This document shows positions 1 to 14,300 of a stretch of DNA of 64,000 nt, one piece after another. Made by a program: the position numbers and the translations under genes. Source of the DNA: Purpureocillium takamizusanense (taxonomy: Eukaryota > Ascomycota > Sordariomycetes > Hypocreales > Ophiocordycipitaceae); the NCBI RefSeq assembly GCF_022605165.1, contig NC_063068.1, positions 5,332,001 to 5,396,000 of the forward strand, written 5' to 3'. Positions within the stretch are counted from its first letter, which is position 1. Each line of letters starts with the position of its first letter. The notes beneath the pieces are model-generated. The model did no database searches. It was not told the origin of the DNA and was given only the letters and a program-made list of their open reading frames with translations.

Positions 1-2125
<2,125 letters not shown>

Positions 2126-5100
2126 GGTTCCGTCCGGCTCGGCCGATCACGAGATGCAAGGCGAGAGAATTGGGCGAGAGCGTCGGGCGGGCACGAGTGT
2201 CGTGGCAGGTGTGAGGGGCCCAGCCGAGATATGGCGATGCGGCAAGAGCAGTCGAAGCCCGTTGGTGTCGAAGAGGGCCACGAGGAGAGGAGGGTCTCAG
2301 GGATGGGAACGTGATGGATGCTGGTTCGGGAGGGGGGGACTTTGCAGGTGAGGGAGGGCCCAGCCAGCCTGGGTCAAGACTCCGGCAAGGCGATCCGAAA
2401 CGAACGAGGTGCGGCTCTGAAGCGAGTCAATGGGCGGGCAAAGTTTCGTTCCACCTGTCGCGTCTTGACCTGGGCCCTGGGGGAAGGAGGGGACTTATGA
2501 TGCCAGGACGAGGAGGTTCCAGGTTGTGGGAGCTGGGACGGTGGAGGAGGAGCAGCGCTGAGGGGCAGCGCGGGCGGCTTTCATTCCTCAGCACAGCGTG
2601 CGGGTGGCTCCGTCAAATGGCAACCTGTGGGGGGCGGCCAGCAGCAGCAGCGGCAGCAGCAGCGGCAGCAGCAGGTGGGAGTTCTCCTTGACGGGGGTAC
2701 CTTGGGATGCTTGCAAGGCACAGTACTGGGGAAGGGTACCCCTAACAAGGGGGGCGGCGCGACTGCGGCCAAGCGGCGGGAGCGTTTGCCAGGTGGGCGG
2801 GTGAGGTGGGGACCACTGGAAGGGATAGGGGGCTTCCAGTTGCTAACGTGCGCCTACTGCTAGCTTCTAGGTTTAATGGTGTAGTGGACAGGTCTGAGCC
2901 CGGGCAGGCAGGGCATCCAGTCAGTCTACCGCCACAGGTTGGTGGAATCGTCCTCGACGACTTACCAATGCACTGACGGAGGGTCCCGTCTGGCGTCCGT
3001 CAGACAAGGTGAGGCAGGCTGGGTTCAAGCTCCCTGGACCACCATGGACCCAACTTGGTGAGATGCGCGCCTGTCCGAACCGCCGCTGGATCAGTGGGCA
3101 CGTGCTATGCCAACAGCGGCCGCCACTAGAAGGTAACATGAACTTACAGTGGAGAGAGGTAGGTACCTAAAGTACCTTAGTACCCCCTAGTAGGGACGCA
3201 GTGGTCAGGTGCGGGCGGGTGTAGGCGAGGACGCTGGGTTGGCGGTGAGGAGGGCTCCCTGGACTGGGCGGGGATGAATTGCATGCTCCAGGACCAGGTG
3301 TCCGGCCAAGCGTAGGTACCTAGCCCAGTCCAGCGTCCGTCCGCAAGGACAGCCAGCCCGCCTCCATCAGTTCCCTCCCGAAGTACAGGTAGTATGCCTT
3401 GATGGACGGGTGAGGTGGGACTCAGGGAGGGCTTTCATCAGGGGCCCGGACACGCGCCTTGGCTCGCTTCGGGCACCGAGTGGACCCTCCACTCCCGCAA
3501 CCTACTAAAGCCTTTCAAGCTTCCAGACTGTCTCTCTCTCACGGGCGGCATGTTTCAAGATGCCCGCCAGTGCAACCACCACCGCCTGTTGGCTGCGCTC
3601 GCTCGCTCGCTCGCAGGCTCGGTGGCTGGCTGCGCTGGCTCGCTGGGTTTTGTTTACCACGGGCCGGGTGATGAAGCTTGATTGTTCCCCCGTCTTCTGT
3701 TCTCACACATGTTTGTCTCCATGGCACATTCCGCGAGCCCACAACACAGCACAGGTCACAACGCCGAGCGTCCCCGGCCGGCCTCGACTAACGAAATCAA
3801 CACATGCAGGCCCTGGTAAAATCCCCAACTGCGGGACAGTCCGCTTGCCGCGGCGTAGGGCCCCAACCAGCCGTCATAGAAAGGGGGGTTGGTGCCACGC
3901 TTGGACTCATCACGTTCCTTGGCTTGAGACTCCGTCGGGGCAAGTTGGACGTCTGGCCCGCGGGTTCGTGCTCGACCGTGTGTGTCTGTTATGATGGATG
4001 GCCCGGGGCTGACAGTCGCATCTCATGCGCGTATGTACATACTTTGTACTTCGTACGTGTCGACAATCGCGAGTCACGGCCCCTCGGCTTCAATGCTGGA
4101 TGGCGGTGTTGCCTCATCGATGCTCGGGGCTTGTTGCTGCCGCACACCACAGCCATGCTATGCCATGAATTGACCTGTTGGTCGCAATGCAACGGTCTGG
4201 GGGACATTCCCGCCGCCAAGCAGCTCCCGCAGGTTCATATGCTTTTACACGTCTTTGCCAACAACCTGCGCAATGCGCATTTGCATCTAGTACTATCTGC
4301 CTTTCCCCCGCGTCCCACGCTTGTCCCCGTGCGCCAGGCGGATGGATGGATACCCTGGCACCCACACCTCGTACGACATTGTCTGCGGTGTCATTCATAT
4401 GTGATCTGCTATATTCGTACTACGCACGCATGCAGTTGTGTCCCTTTTTGTACTTGTACAATTCAAGGTACGTACTTGACTCAGCATGTCAACACGACTT
4501 CGGTCCTGCGATGGAGGCTCTTACCAACTTAGTACCACAAGCACGAGACGTTCTTTACATCAGCGGCTTCCTGCAGGATGCTGCGATGCAACGTGTTCAA
4601 CGGCGCTACGGAGCTTGTCATGCAGGCAGGTCTTCCCGAAGCCGCGCAGAAGGAGAGGGCAGGCTGCCAACATCCCTTGGCGTGTGAAAATGAACAGAGC
4701 ATTGCCTCTCCAAGTTTTCATGGGTTTCGGTACGCGAAAGTAGCACGTCCGCCTGACGTTGATGAACTGCAGGAGATGAGAATGACCCTTCTGCATTTCT
4801 CTCCCCCAGGCCTCAGGGTCACCGTACAGCCACTGGTGACCCCTGTTTTGGTGCTGTACGCAGTGCCTAATTGATTCCCTGTTTTGCTGCAACCCACCGT
4901 TATTACCCACGGCTCTCGCAGCTACAGCTCCAGAGCCAAAGCACCTGCCCCGGAGAGGTAATTTTCCATTCCGGCCCGCCCGCCTTATCGGCAACGACAA
5001 CCCGCCTTATCGCGCCTATTTTTTTTCACTCCCAAAGCCGACATCCACTGAGCCCGTGGACGACACCGCGGCCACACGCCCGGGGACATTCTTCAAATTC

Positions 5101-5201
5101 CCCTTGTCAATCGCCCTTTCCCCGACTTTGCACGCGGCAGCGACTGGTCCCATCGCCGCCGCCGCCGCCGCCGCATCCCCCTCCTCGCCCCCTCCGGCAT
5201 C
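2126..5201. other. Divergent intergenic region COT1 / TIM54, no gene seen
   Basis: Three kilobases between two divergently transcribed genes, so it should hold both promoters and 5' leaders. It contains a CAG/CGG-rich stretch near 2640-2680, a (CGCT)n run near 3598-3616, and one copy of the motif TACTTCGTA at 4047-4055. A pyrimidine-rich leader precedes TIM54, followed by a (GCC)n run at about 5154-5174. Longer open frames are GC-driven and show no domain, no signal peptide and no consistent splice structure. Confidence 0.6.
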
Positions 5202-6509
5202 ATGTATGTCAACACCGAAGCAAAGCCCGGCTCGCCGGCGTTGCGCATGCTGGGTTTGCCCAACCTGCCGCGCAAGCTGCCCTCGCGCAACTGGATGATC
5301 TTCTGGGCCGTCACCGGCGCCTTCACCACCGCCATCATCTACGACAAGCGAGAGACGAAGCGCGCGACGGCCAAGTGGCGCCATGCCGTGGAGCCGCTCT
5401 CCCGCGAGCCCATCGGCAAAGCCAGCCAGCTCCCGCGCAAGCTCACCATATACCTCGAGGCGCCCCCCGGCGACGGCCTGCGCGTCGCGCAAGACCACTT
5501 CATCGAGTACGTCAAGCCCGTGCTGTCCGCCTCGGGCATGGACTGGGAGTTTGTCCAGGGCCGCCAGCAGGGTGACGTCAGGGCCGCCGTTGCGGAGAAG
5601 ATTCGCCGCGCGAGGATGGCTGACGAGCGGCCCGGCGAGGAGCTCGCCAAGACGGAGGAGAGCATGGTCACCGACCTGAGGAAACGGATGGGCGTCCCCG
5701 AGTACGAGGGCGTCAAGGGCGACATCGTCATCGGCCGACACACCTGGAAGGAGTACATTCGCGGTTTGCACGAGGGCTGGCTGGGCCCCTTGGACGCGCC
5801 GCCCCAACCCGCGCCCCCGGTCGCCGAGACGAATGCCGCGACGGCAGACGACGGCAGCACCGATGAGACGACAGCGGAGAAGAAGGCAGAGGAAGAGAAG
5901 AAGGACGAGAAGCCATCACGGCCGCCGCAACCGCCGCCGTACAACACCACAGACGACTACACCGCCGCCAACCTCCCCGTGCACATTCCCTTCGAGTTTT
6001 CGCCCTCTGCTCCCATAGCCTTTCCCCATCGCCTGGGCTTCAGGCACACCTTTGTCCGCCTCGGCCGCTTCCTCAACCGCCGCAAGCTCGCCGACAGCAT
6101 CGGCCGCGACGTCGCCGCCGTGTGCTTCGCAGCGGCGCGCGAGTACCGCGAGGCCGACGGCCAGTTCGAGCAGCAGCTCCTCCTCGAGCGCGAGGAGAAC
6201 GACTGGCCCAAGAGCACGTGGAAGGACGAGCCGCCCGCCGTGGGCGACGGAACCCAGGCCGCCGCCGCCGAGCCACCCAAGGAGAAGATCTGGACGTCGC
6301 CCATGGTGCTGGACCAGCGCATCGGCGAGCGCATGCGCCGCTTCGAGATGCAGCCCGAGGACGAGGCGCGGGCCGCCAAGATCGTCGTCCCCGAGGAGGA
6401 GATTGAGGGCTGGGTCAAGGGCAGCCTGCGGAGTCTCTGGCGATGGGGCGCCAGCTCCTTCGAGAGCAAGCCCAAGGGGCCCAACGTGGGCAACCTGGAC
6501 GGCGACTGA
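5202..6509 (+). CDS. tim54: Mitochondrial inner membrane translocase subunit Tim54
   Basis: Tim54 is a subunit of the TIM22 complex that inserts carrier-type proteins into the mitochondrial inner membrane. The reading frame is a single exon of 435 residues, in the usual size range. Residues 22-30 carry the LPRKLPSRN motif, followed by one membrane segment at about 30-47 (WMIFWAVTGAFTTAIIY) and then the conserved patch with YLEAPPGDGLRVAQDHF. A charged, low-complexity Glu/Lys stretch around 215-245 separates the N- and C-terminal conserved blocks. The C-terminal block includes GFRHTFVRLGRFLNRR and a LDQRIGERMRRFEM segment. The start is an ATG just after a (GCC)n leader. Identification rests on remembered family motifs. 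Confidence 0.93.
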   Translation: MYVNTEAKPGSPALRMLGLPNLPRKLPSRNWMIFWAVTGAFTTAIIYDKRETKRATAKWRHAVEPLSREPIGKASQLPRKLTIYLEAPPGDGLRVAQDHFIEYVKPVLSASGMDWEFVQGRQQGDVRAAVAEKIRRARMADERPGEELAKTEESMVTDLRKRMGVPEYEGVKGDIVIGRHTWKEYIRGLHEGWLGPLDAPPQPAPPVAETNAATADDGSTDETTAEKKAEEEKKDEKPSRPPQPPPYNTTDDYTAANLPVHIPFEFSPSAPIAFPHRLGFRHTFVRLGRFLNRRKLADSIGRDVAAVCFAAAREYREADGQFEQQLLLEREENDWPKSTWKDEPPAVGDGTQAAAAEPPKEKIWTSPMVLDQRIGERMRRFEMQPEDEARAAKIVVPEEEIEGWVKGSLRSLWRWGASSFESKPKGPNVGNLDGD

Positions 6510-6934
6510 AGGGGCTTGCGTCAAGGAACGTCCTGACTGCTTCATGGGCACGAACAAACCCCCGTGAAAAAGTCGACTTGTATCATGTACCATATCACAT
6601 ATCTCGCTGCGAGGGGACCCTTTCTTGTATACCAGTGGGGAGGTACGGAAAAGCATTCTGTAGGCATTATAGAGGAACAGCAGGGCGGGCGGGCAGGCAG
6701 TCCCGCCAAAATCCATCTACTCTAATCAAAGCATGCAACGTCATCGCCGTACACGCAAAGCATTGATTTGATCTCTTGAGGCATATTTGTCGGGCCTTCC
6801 CTGTACTCACCAACAATGTACTAAGTACTGCTTCGGAACTTGTTAGGTACCTGTATTCACGATGGCAACGTATCATAATCGTAAGTTGGTAGATATGCGC
6901 AGTGGCAACGCATCAAGGTAGCCAAGGCAGCGAG
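6510..6934. other. Convergent 3' region, no gene seen
   Basis: Spacer between the stop of TIM54 and the stop of the opposite-strand FAM192A-like gene. It is less GC-rich than its neighbours and should hold both 3' UTRs and poly(A) sites. No other feature seen. Confidence 0.6.
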
Positions 6935-7627
6935 CTACTCGTCGCTGTCGTCAGAGCCATAGTCTACCAATGCCGACGCCTTCGTCTTCTTCTCCGGAGG
7001 CGCCTCCTTTCCGGCCTCACTACTCCTGCGCCCTCCTGCCGTCGCCGCCGTCGCCTCCTTGGCCTTTTGCTCACCCGCCGTTCCCTCCGCCGCCGCCACG
7101 GCCCCCTCCTCCCGCACTGTCGTTGCTGCCGTTGCTGCTGCTGCCGCGCCACTGCTCTCGCTCGCCTTACTCCTCCTCCTCACCACGCCCTTCAACCCTC
7201 CCTCCCTCCCCGCCGCCGCCGCCGCTCTCTTTCTCTTCCGTCCCGCCGCCGCCGCCCAGTCCTCCTCATCGCCCATGTCTGCCGTCGACGCCAACAGCGA
7301 CACTTGCTGCTGCTGGTGCTGCTGCTGCTCCAGGCCGTAGTACCCATCTTGTCCGCTACTACCGCTGCCGCTCTTCTGCTGCCGCTCCCGAAACGCCCGC
7401 AGCCCCTCCTCCGTCTCGCGCCGCACCGCCTCCTCCTCGCGTCGCTGCCGCGCCCGCACCTCGTCCAGGAACTTGACCTCGTCGTCGTCGAGCGCCCGGA
7501 ACTGGTTCTTGATGCGGTTCGCCTCCTCGAAGGCGGCCTGCTTGGCGGCTGTCGCGTTGCGGACCGCGGGAGAGTCGCCGCCCGTCAGTATTCGTGGAAG
7601 AAAACTAAGGGCGAGGAGAGAAGAGAG

Positions 7628-7667
<40 letters not shown>

Positions 7668-8134
7668 TGAGGGGGGCAGTATCGCAGAAATGTCGGTCTC
7701 GTGATGCCGTTCACTGCTCTCGTAGCATACAAAAGGGGTAATGGACGAAGGAAGGGAGCAAGGAAGAAAAGCAAGGGAGGAAGGGAGGGAAGAGGATGAG
7801 GGCTCGTCAAACCTTTATTCGCCTGCAGAATGTCGTACAGAGACTTCTCCTCCCCGGCCGCGGCCTTGTGCCGCGCCTCGTCCCTGCGCTTCCTCTCCGC
7901 GTCCAGCTCCCTCTGCACCGCCTCCCACTCGACGTTCTTGGCCAGCGGCTGAGCTGCTGGTTCTTGTTCTTCTTGCTGCTGCTGTTTCCGCTCTTGCTCC
8001 CCCTCTTGTCCCAGTCGTCTCCCGTCCTGCTGTTGCTGCTGTGGCGACGACGACACCTTGCCGCTGCCGCCCTCGGCGACGTACGGCTCCCCGCCGGGCC
8101 CTATCTTGCCCGCGGAGACAAAGTGCCCGGACAT
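6935..8134 (-). CDS. FAM192A/NIP30 (Fyv6-like) N-terminal domain protein
   Basis: Exons on the minus strand: 8134-7813 and 7548-6935, 311 residues. The start is the ATG giving MSGHFVSAGKI; an upstream in-frame extension has only GTG, so it is not used. The N-terminal half matches the NIP30/FAM192A pattern: FVSAG, an EWEAVQRELDAERK helix, EEKSLYDILQANK, then NQFRALDDDEVKFLDEV. The C-terminal half is low-complexity (Ser, Gln, Ala, Lys/Arg), with basic clusters fit for a nuclear signal, and ends in an acidic SDDSDE tail. Human FAM192A (PIP30) regulates the PA28-gamma proteasome activator and yeast Fyv6 acts at the second splicing step; which role holds here cannot be told from sequence. The 264-nt intron happens to stay open in frame, so an automatic caller may retain it. 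Confidence 0.85.
7631..7662. repeat. (GT)16 microsatellite inside an intron
   Basis: Sixteen uninterrupted TG units lie within the single intron (7549-7812) of the FAM192A-like gene. In an unspliced reading they would code for alternating Thr-His, which is a sign the segment is non-coding. Confidence 0.95.
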
Positions 8135-10309
8135 GGTGCTGCTGCTGCTGCTGCTGCTGCTGTTGCTGGCCGGCGGCACCACGGGGAGTGGGACGGGCGC
8201 CTTCCTCCCCTTCGTCTCACACGCCGTTCTTGCAAGTCCCTGGTCGCGCGAGGGCCAAGGTGAGGGGAGGGAAGGTGAAGTGAGACCAACGAGGCCTGCA
8301 ACGGCCCACGATGCTGATGTGAGGATCGTGGTACGTAGTAGTGGTGGGGGCGGCGGCGCCTTGGTGTACAGTCTACAGTATACTATACTTCGTACTTGGT
8401 AGACAGGCGGGAGTCGCTATTGCCAACGTACCACTGCGCAGCCCAACAACTCCCGGGGGCAAAAGAGCGGCACTTGAGTTCCAAGTTCTTGTGGCTCGGT
8501 GGCCAAGAATTTGCAGCAAACGATTGAGCCTCACCTGGACGCGAGCCCGCCGATTCGCCAATACCTGACTTGGTGTTGTTGAGAGCTGAAGAACTAAGTG
8601 CATGACAATGAAGCAGCACCTTGGCCCAAGAATAACCGACAATTACCCGCCACCCGTCGTCTTGGTCGCAGTAGCACCACGACCCAAACAAAACATCAAT
8701 CAATCACACAGGACAGTGGCCTCATCGACAAGCATGTTTTTCATTGATTTTTGCGTTATGGGAATTGCAGTTAGCAATGCCAAGTAAGCTGCGGCGGGTT
8801 TGGTGCGTGCCAACTCCATGGCCTTCCCACGCCCCCCTTCACATGCGCATATGTGCACGGTGTTTCGAACAGGGACGTCGCCAGCGCTTTTCGTCCATCA
8901 CTGTGCAGCCCGCCGCTGACCCGAATCGACTCTAAAGACACAAGCCAGCCCAAAACCCGGACGCGTATGCCGCTGAGTGAAAACCGTGCGTGACATTGCC
9001 TGTCCCTCACACTATATGCCTGTCGCACCGCCTGACGAGGACAACGCGCCTCTCGCCGCGACAAAGAACGCCGCGTGCGCTGCGGATGCCGGCGCCGATA
9101 GAAGACCGTCATTAAACCCAGACGCACAACAAGCCGCCGAACCGCAAATCCGTGCATCTCTACAGAATGCCAGTTCATGGGGAAAAAACAAAACGTGAAG
9201 AATGTCATCAACGGGCCGCCAATAACGGCGCCCAGCACGCTGAGCCCGAAACAAATCGGCCCGTCTGTGTGAAGAAAAGTAGCTGACAGCCCAAAAGAAC
9301 ACAAACCCCCGAATGCAGTGCCATGGGTGAAGAAAAACCACAGCGTGGCCATACCCCGTTTTCCCGCTGAACGCAATGCATGAAGAGCCGTCTCATCAAA
9401 CCCCCTTTTTCCTTAGTAGACAGATATGTCCACTTGAATTAGCGCAATGCAATATGTACTGTCCTTGAACTTTTTTTGGATGCTGACTTGCATCATGATG
9501 CGCATCGTAGTCACCAGCGCAAACCCATCCCGGCGACTTTCGACGCCCGATGACTTCGGCTGGCCAACTGTATCGTGCCTGACGCTGGTGCATCTTGAGT
9601 CGCTGATGGATGGCGAAAACAAAAGAAACCCTCTCTTCCCGACCATGCGACGCCGTGAGAGCCATCACAGGCCAAATTTTCAGCCAAATGTCGCATCCAA
9701 GGGTCGGGTCCAGCTCCAAGCCATGTGAAGCCTGAAGTGGCGGCTTCACAGATGAGCGCGCCTCGACCGCACTGAAATTGGCATGATGCCTGTGGACCAT
9801 CGGAATAAACAGTATTTCGGTGGCGACGGCAAGCCTCGAAAATGCACCGTTCTGTTATCGCAAACCGAACAAGGGTCATGAAAGAAAAAAAGAGAAACCA
9901 AATCTATCGCGCAAAAATCCCAGATGTTTGGGGAACCAGGAACGCCGGATGTGACCATTAACAAACGTGTACCAGTGGAGAATTGTCGCTCCATCATGCG
10001 AGGCATCATATAAGGGAAGTCGCAGACGCCGAGTCAGTCTGCCTGACAAAATTCTCGAGTCCAGCAAACGTAGCCGCCCCGCAGGAACGACAGCCTCTTT
10101 GAAAACCGAACGAGCCAACGGCTCGTCGCGTGAACATTCTTTTCTCGTGCCGGGGTATCAGAAAATAGAAAGTCGTCCTTATAAAATTGAAGAAATTCGT
10201 GGCCATTAAAAATCAAAATGCCTGGCTCCGGTTTATGTGTCGTTGGAGACAGTCGTAAGTGTCGCTTCTTTGATGACGAGGAAATCGCCGCACTAAACTG
10301 TGCAGGGTT
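8135..10309. other. Intergenic region, FAM192A-like promoter and cyclin 3' side
   Basis: About 2.2 kb without a convincing gene. Just upstream of the FAM192A-like ATG is a (CTG)n run (8139-8162). A TACTTCGTA motif is at 8386-8394. The stretch from about 8700 to 10200 is clearly lower in GC than the coding neighbours. The longest frame there, about 200 codons on the minus strand, begins with TTG rather than ATG and has no recognisable domain. Part of this interval is probably the 3' UTR of the cyclin gene. Confidence 0.55.
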
Positions 10310-11311
10310 TTACCCCACAACTGGCTGCCCGTACCCATGAGCCATGAAGTACGGAGCCTGCTGCTTCATCGGGGTCATGCAATTCCGGCAGTTGCATTCG
10401 GCCAGATTGTGTTGTTCCCACATGCCCTGGTTGTAGGCGTAATGCCCAGGATACGGGGTCTGGCGGCTGGGGTAAAAGGCGTTATGAGCAGGAGGCTGCG
10501 GGTACCGGTTGCTGTACTGGGCCGTGGCCTGGGCAAACCACTCGTTGTACAGGGCATTGCTGGAGGTCGCTGACATGCCGTAGTCTGGAGTTCCATAGCC
10601 AGAGTCCGGTGGGGTCAAAGGTGCACTCCATGGGTTGTGCGCCCAAGCAGCATCTCGTGCGCGGTATGGCCGCTGTTGAGCCTTGATGGCCTGATAGCGC
10701 TCGTACTCGGCAACTTGCTCCTGAATGTAGCGCGAGTGAGGGGACTGGCGGGTGTTGTGATACCTCGCAAGCTCCGTGTCGATGGCGGGAACCAGGGAGG
10801 CGAGCCTCTCCCGGCTCGCTTGCACCGCCTGGCGCTTCTTCATCTGCTGCCAGTCTCTCCAGTTCTCAAGCCACGCCTGATAGTCCTTGCTAAGATCCAG
10901 GTTGACGTAGAGCCTCCAGCTCATAGCCTGAACCCAGTCAAACTCGAGGGCGTTCAGTTCTGACACGGCAATGCCGCTAACCTCGGACCAGGAGCGATTC
11001 TGGAACGTGTTGTCGTCGAGAAACTTGCTGCCCAAGAGAAGCGAGACCGTGAGGTAGCGCCAGACCTGACCCTCCGAGGCCTTGTAGGGCCCCTGCTCCT
11101 TCATTGCATTGATCCGCTTGGCCAGATAGTTCATGCCAAGCAGGATCGTGGTGCTGGGGAGTCTTGTCGAGGTCAAGATCTGGGAAACAAACTTGCGAAA
11201 GGGCGTGGAAATGGCCGCCTCGGGAGAAACGACTCGCGTGGCCATCTCCGCAACGTATTCAGCCATCATGTCGACCTCATAGTCGAGGACGGCGCAGACT
11301 CCACCCGGCAT
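10310..11311 (-). CDS. PHO80-family cyclin, Clg1-like
   Basis: Cyclin of the Pho80/Pcl type, expected to bind a Pho85-class CDK. The open frame is 333 residues. A cyclin box occupies about residues 35-150, with FVSQILTSTRLPSTTILLG, then a VSLLLGSKFLDDNTF helix and NALEFDW. The C-terminal part is rich in Tyr, Pro, Asn and Gln and has a short Cys pair (CNCRNC) near the end. The N-terminus MPGGVCAVLDYEV is a familiar conserved start of this subfamily, yet the frame stays open upstream for about 90 nt with no ATG before a stop. An upstream coding exon is therefore possible; the size from here is a minimum. Assignment to Clg1 is by resemblance. Confidence 0.82.
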   Translation of the reverse strand: MPGGVCAVLDYEVDMMAEYVAEMATRVVSPEAAISTPFRKFVSQILTSTRLPSTTILLGMNYLAKRINAMKEQGPYKASEGQVWRYLTVSLLLGSKFLDDNTFQNRSWSEVSGIAVSELNALEFDWVQAMSWRLYVNLDLSKDYQAWLENWRDWQQMKKRQAVQASRERLASLVPAIDTELARYHNTRQSPHSRYIQEQVAEYERYQAIKAQQRPYRARDAAWAHNPWSAPLTPPDSGYGTPDYGMSATSSNALYNEWFAQATAQYSNRYPQPPAHNAFYPSRQTPYPGHYAYNQGMWEQHNLAECNCRNCMTPMKQQAPYFMAHGYGQPVVG

Positions 11312-14300
11312 GATGACGGTGTTTGTGGAATTCCGACGAAGACCGGAACTCGATCTTTGTCGGAAGAAAATCTCTTGGCGCAGAGACTCAGCGACGTGGG
11401 TGAATCACACGACACTGATGGCGCTGTCTCGCGGCCACAGAGGAGTAAACGTGAGAAAAGAAAAAAGGGTCGGTGAAATCTTTACTCAAAGAGTCGAGCC
11501 ATTTACCGCTGGTGCTCGGACCGTCGTGCAAATCAAATGGTCGCCGTAGACTGTCAAATGTTTGGAAATGGCCAAGAAGGGCGAGAGGACGGCGGTGCGA
11601 ATGATGGAGCGAGCAGGGCACCGCTATGTTCGGATCGTGCAAACCCAACCAGAAGTGGCTGGTACAGAAGCGACGTCGAGACCCTTGGGCGGAACGGTGC
11701 AGATGTACGCTGTAGACACTGTTAGTGTACTGTGCATGCACAATGGACAGCATCGCTATGTAGGTGGCACAAGGGGCGTGTTGCCCTCGGCCGCATCAAG
11801 TATTGTGTGGGCAGTGAAAACATAGGCCCAAGACGAGCAAGGAGTTGCACACCCACACCCTTCAACAACCCATCTACCTGTAGCAAGACGCCGGTCTGTG
11901 CTATGGACGAGTTGGGGTCCTGTGGTGGAACCGACGCGGTGCCAACTCCAAAACAGTCTCCAACAGATCCGCGACAGGGCATGTTGGGCAAGACGGCGGT
12001 TGTAGTAGCATCGTTGTCGGTCGGGCTGGCGCGTGCCGAACGTAGGGAACAAGACATGGCTCGTGTCGAACTAGAGCTTACCTCGAGGACAAGAAGGGAA
12101 TCACCCCGCGAGAAGAGAGTCGAGCCCGAGAGCGTGGTATCGCGCGACTAGCCGTCGTTGATCACCACAGCACTGTACACGTTCGGCCGGAGGAGGCACA
12201 ACGGCGGGGGCTGACAGGCGGGAAGATGGGTGAAGACTCGCGCGAGCGACCGGAACCCGAGACGTCAGCGAACGATGACAAGTTCGTGAGCGTGGTTGTC
12301 GAAGGAGTCGGCGGATTCGGTTTGTCGTGGAGGAGTGAAGAGGGACGACGGAGAAGGAAAAGAGAGGAGAGGGTTGGGGAGGAGACTGGGAAGAGGAGCG
12401 AAGTGACCAGGGTGTGTTCGTGGAAGCATGAGTAAAATGGGGAGGATGGGATGGCGAGGATGATGAAGGCTACGGGCGGCACAGCCGGGTGTGCTCAGTG
12501 GACAACAACAGGGCAGGGCACCACCATGGCGGGTACGGGCGCGGGATACGGGTACGGGTAAGGGTACAGTGGTGCAGTAGGGGTGGGCCACGGCGCCGAC
12601 AGGTACCTGGGATGATTTTTTCTTTTTCTTTTTTTTCTTCCTTTCCCCGGTCCCCTCCCGGGCTTGTGTTTGGCTCGGCGTGCGGTGGCTCTGGCCCCAT
12701 CCCTCAGGTCAGGTCGGGTGCTCTGGCGGGTGGGCGTGGGTGGCCGCACCATTTTGGCAGCAGGTACCGACCGGCCCGTACACATGTGCGGACCGGTACC
12801 TTGTGTATTTGGCGCAAATGGGGGGAGGCTGAAAAGGAGGAGCAAGAGCCCCGCTTAAGACGAGGCGATGCGGGCATCTATTGGACGTGGTCGGGAGTAA
12901 TGCCTCAGGTGCTGGGGTACGTACCCCGTAAACGCCGCGGGACAAGTACCCCGGTACGAGCGTGTTCCTGGGAAGGGGGGTGACGGGGGGCGATGGTGGT
13001 GGTGACGGGGTGACGGGGTGACTCGAGCAGTTTGTAAGTCATGGTGTGCCAGGGCCGCCGCCATTGGACGGTCCTGGCCGATGGCCTCCTGTGCTGTGCA
13101 GTCTGTGTGCAGCCTGTGCCTGCGGAGCCTGGCTGGTGCAGGCTGCTCGGCCAGCCATCACCAGGGAGGAGGAGGGGGAGGAGGAGGGGGGGCTGCCCCG
13201 GCTGTGAGGCCTGGCCCTGCAAAGCCTCCACTCGTCCACTGTGCTGGCCACACACAGAGAGACTGGCACTGGGCGGACTGACGGGGCAGGAGACAGACGT
13301 GACCCCTGGGTGTCTGCTGCCGCGAGGTGCCCTCCTCGCCTCCGACAAGCGCCTCGCCTCCACCATGCGCCTCCATCACCCAGCCAAGCCAGCCCATGCC
13401 CAGTCCAGTGGAGGTTGCCTCCCCACTGGGCTGGGCCGTGCTAGGCGGGCAGGGCATGGCTGGCACGAGCGGGCGGCTGGGGCACTGCTGCACCTCAGCG
13501 CACCTACCATACCTACCGACCTTCCTCGCTGTCTGCACGCTCTTGCCTGCGTCACCGGACATGACCCTGACCTGCAACTGGCAATGGGCCCGGGCGGCTG
13601 GCAAGCAACGATGGAAGGAGAAGTGGGAGAGGAGATGTGTGTGGAGCTCTCGCTCGCTCGCTCGCTCGCCACCGCCTTGTTGGGAGCTCCCCCCTCTCGG
13701 CCCCCGTCGTCGCCCACTGATGAACTGATGGGTTGCACCAGCGGTCCTGGACACAAGCCGACGTCACCTCTCCCGCCTCGCCGGCGGCGTGCGTGGTCGA
13801 TCCTTTTTGTCGCCACCGGCATCTTTGCTGGAGCCTGACGACCCAGCCCCAGGACCGGACAGGCCGCTTCGCAGATGAGGAAGAACCAACACGCGTCATT
13901 TGAATGGGGTCATCCGGCCGTGTTGCTGACGAACCAGCGAGACAATGATAACTCCAGAACTTGATCCAATCGAAAATAGAAACCCTGGATGACGGACGAC
14001 GACGGGCACGATGACACTGTCATCACAGTCAAACGAACCAGCCCAGGCAGCGGCGGACGATTCCTGGTCCGGCGTGTCCTGTAACTACTTCGCAGCCCCA
14101 GCAAGGGTTCTTTCTGCAACGGTTCCGACGCACCACCAGGCACCTGCTACGTTAGTTCGTACGGGGGGCAGTCGGCCGGGAGGCAAACAAGTTCTTCCGC
14201 ATTACGGCGGCGGCCACGCCCACGTCCACGGCGATTCGATGCGGCTGGTGGGAATGTGTGCTCACCAGGACCGAGAGCAGGCAACGCGGAAGGCCAAAGC

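Noticed and set aside
8771..9376. Minus-strand frame of 201 codons with a hydrophobic start
   Set aside because: Starts with TTG, has no ATG in a useful place, no domain and falls in lower-GC intergenic DNA.
12530..12568. GGGTAC array as an internal telomere-like repeat
   Set aside because: The unit differs from TTAGGG and is irregular; only a G-rich simple repeat.
12489..13838. Long frames on both strands in the cyclin-SSS1 gap
   Set aside because: They mirror each other on opposite strands, are Pro/Arg/Gly-rich by GC bias and show no domain or splice pattern.
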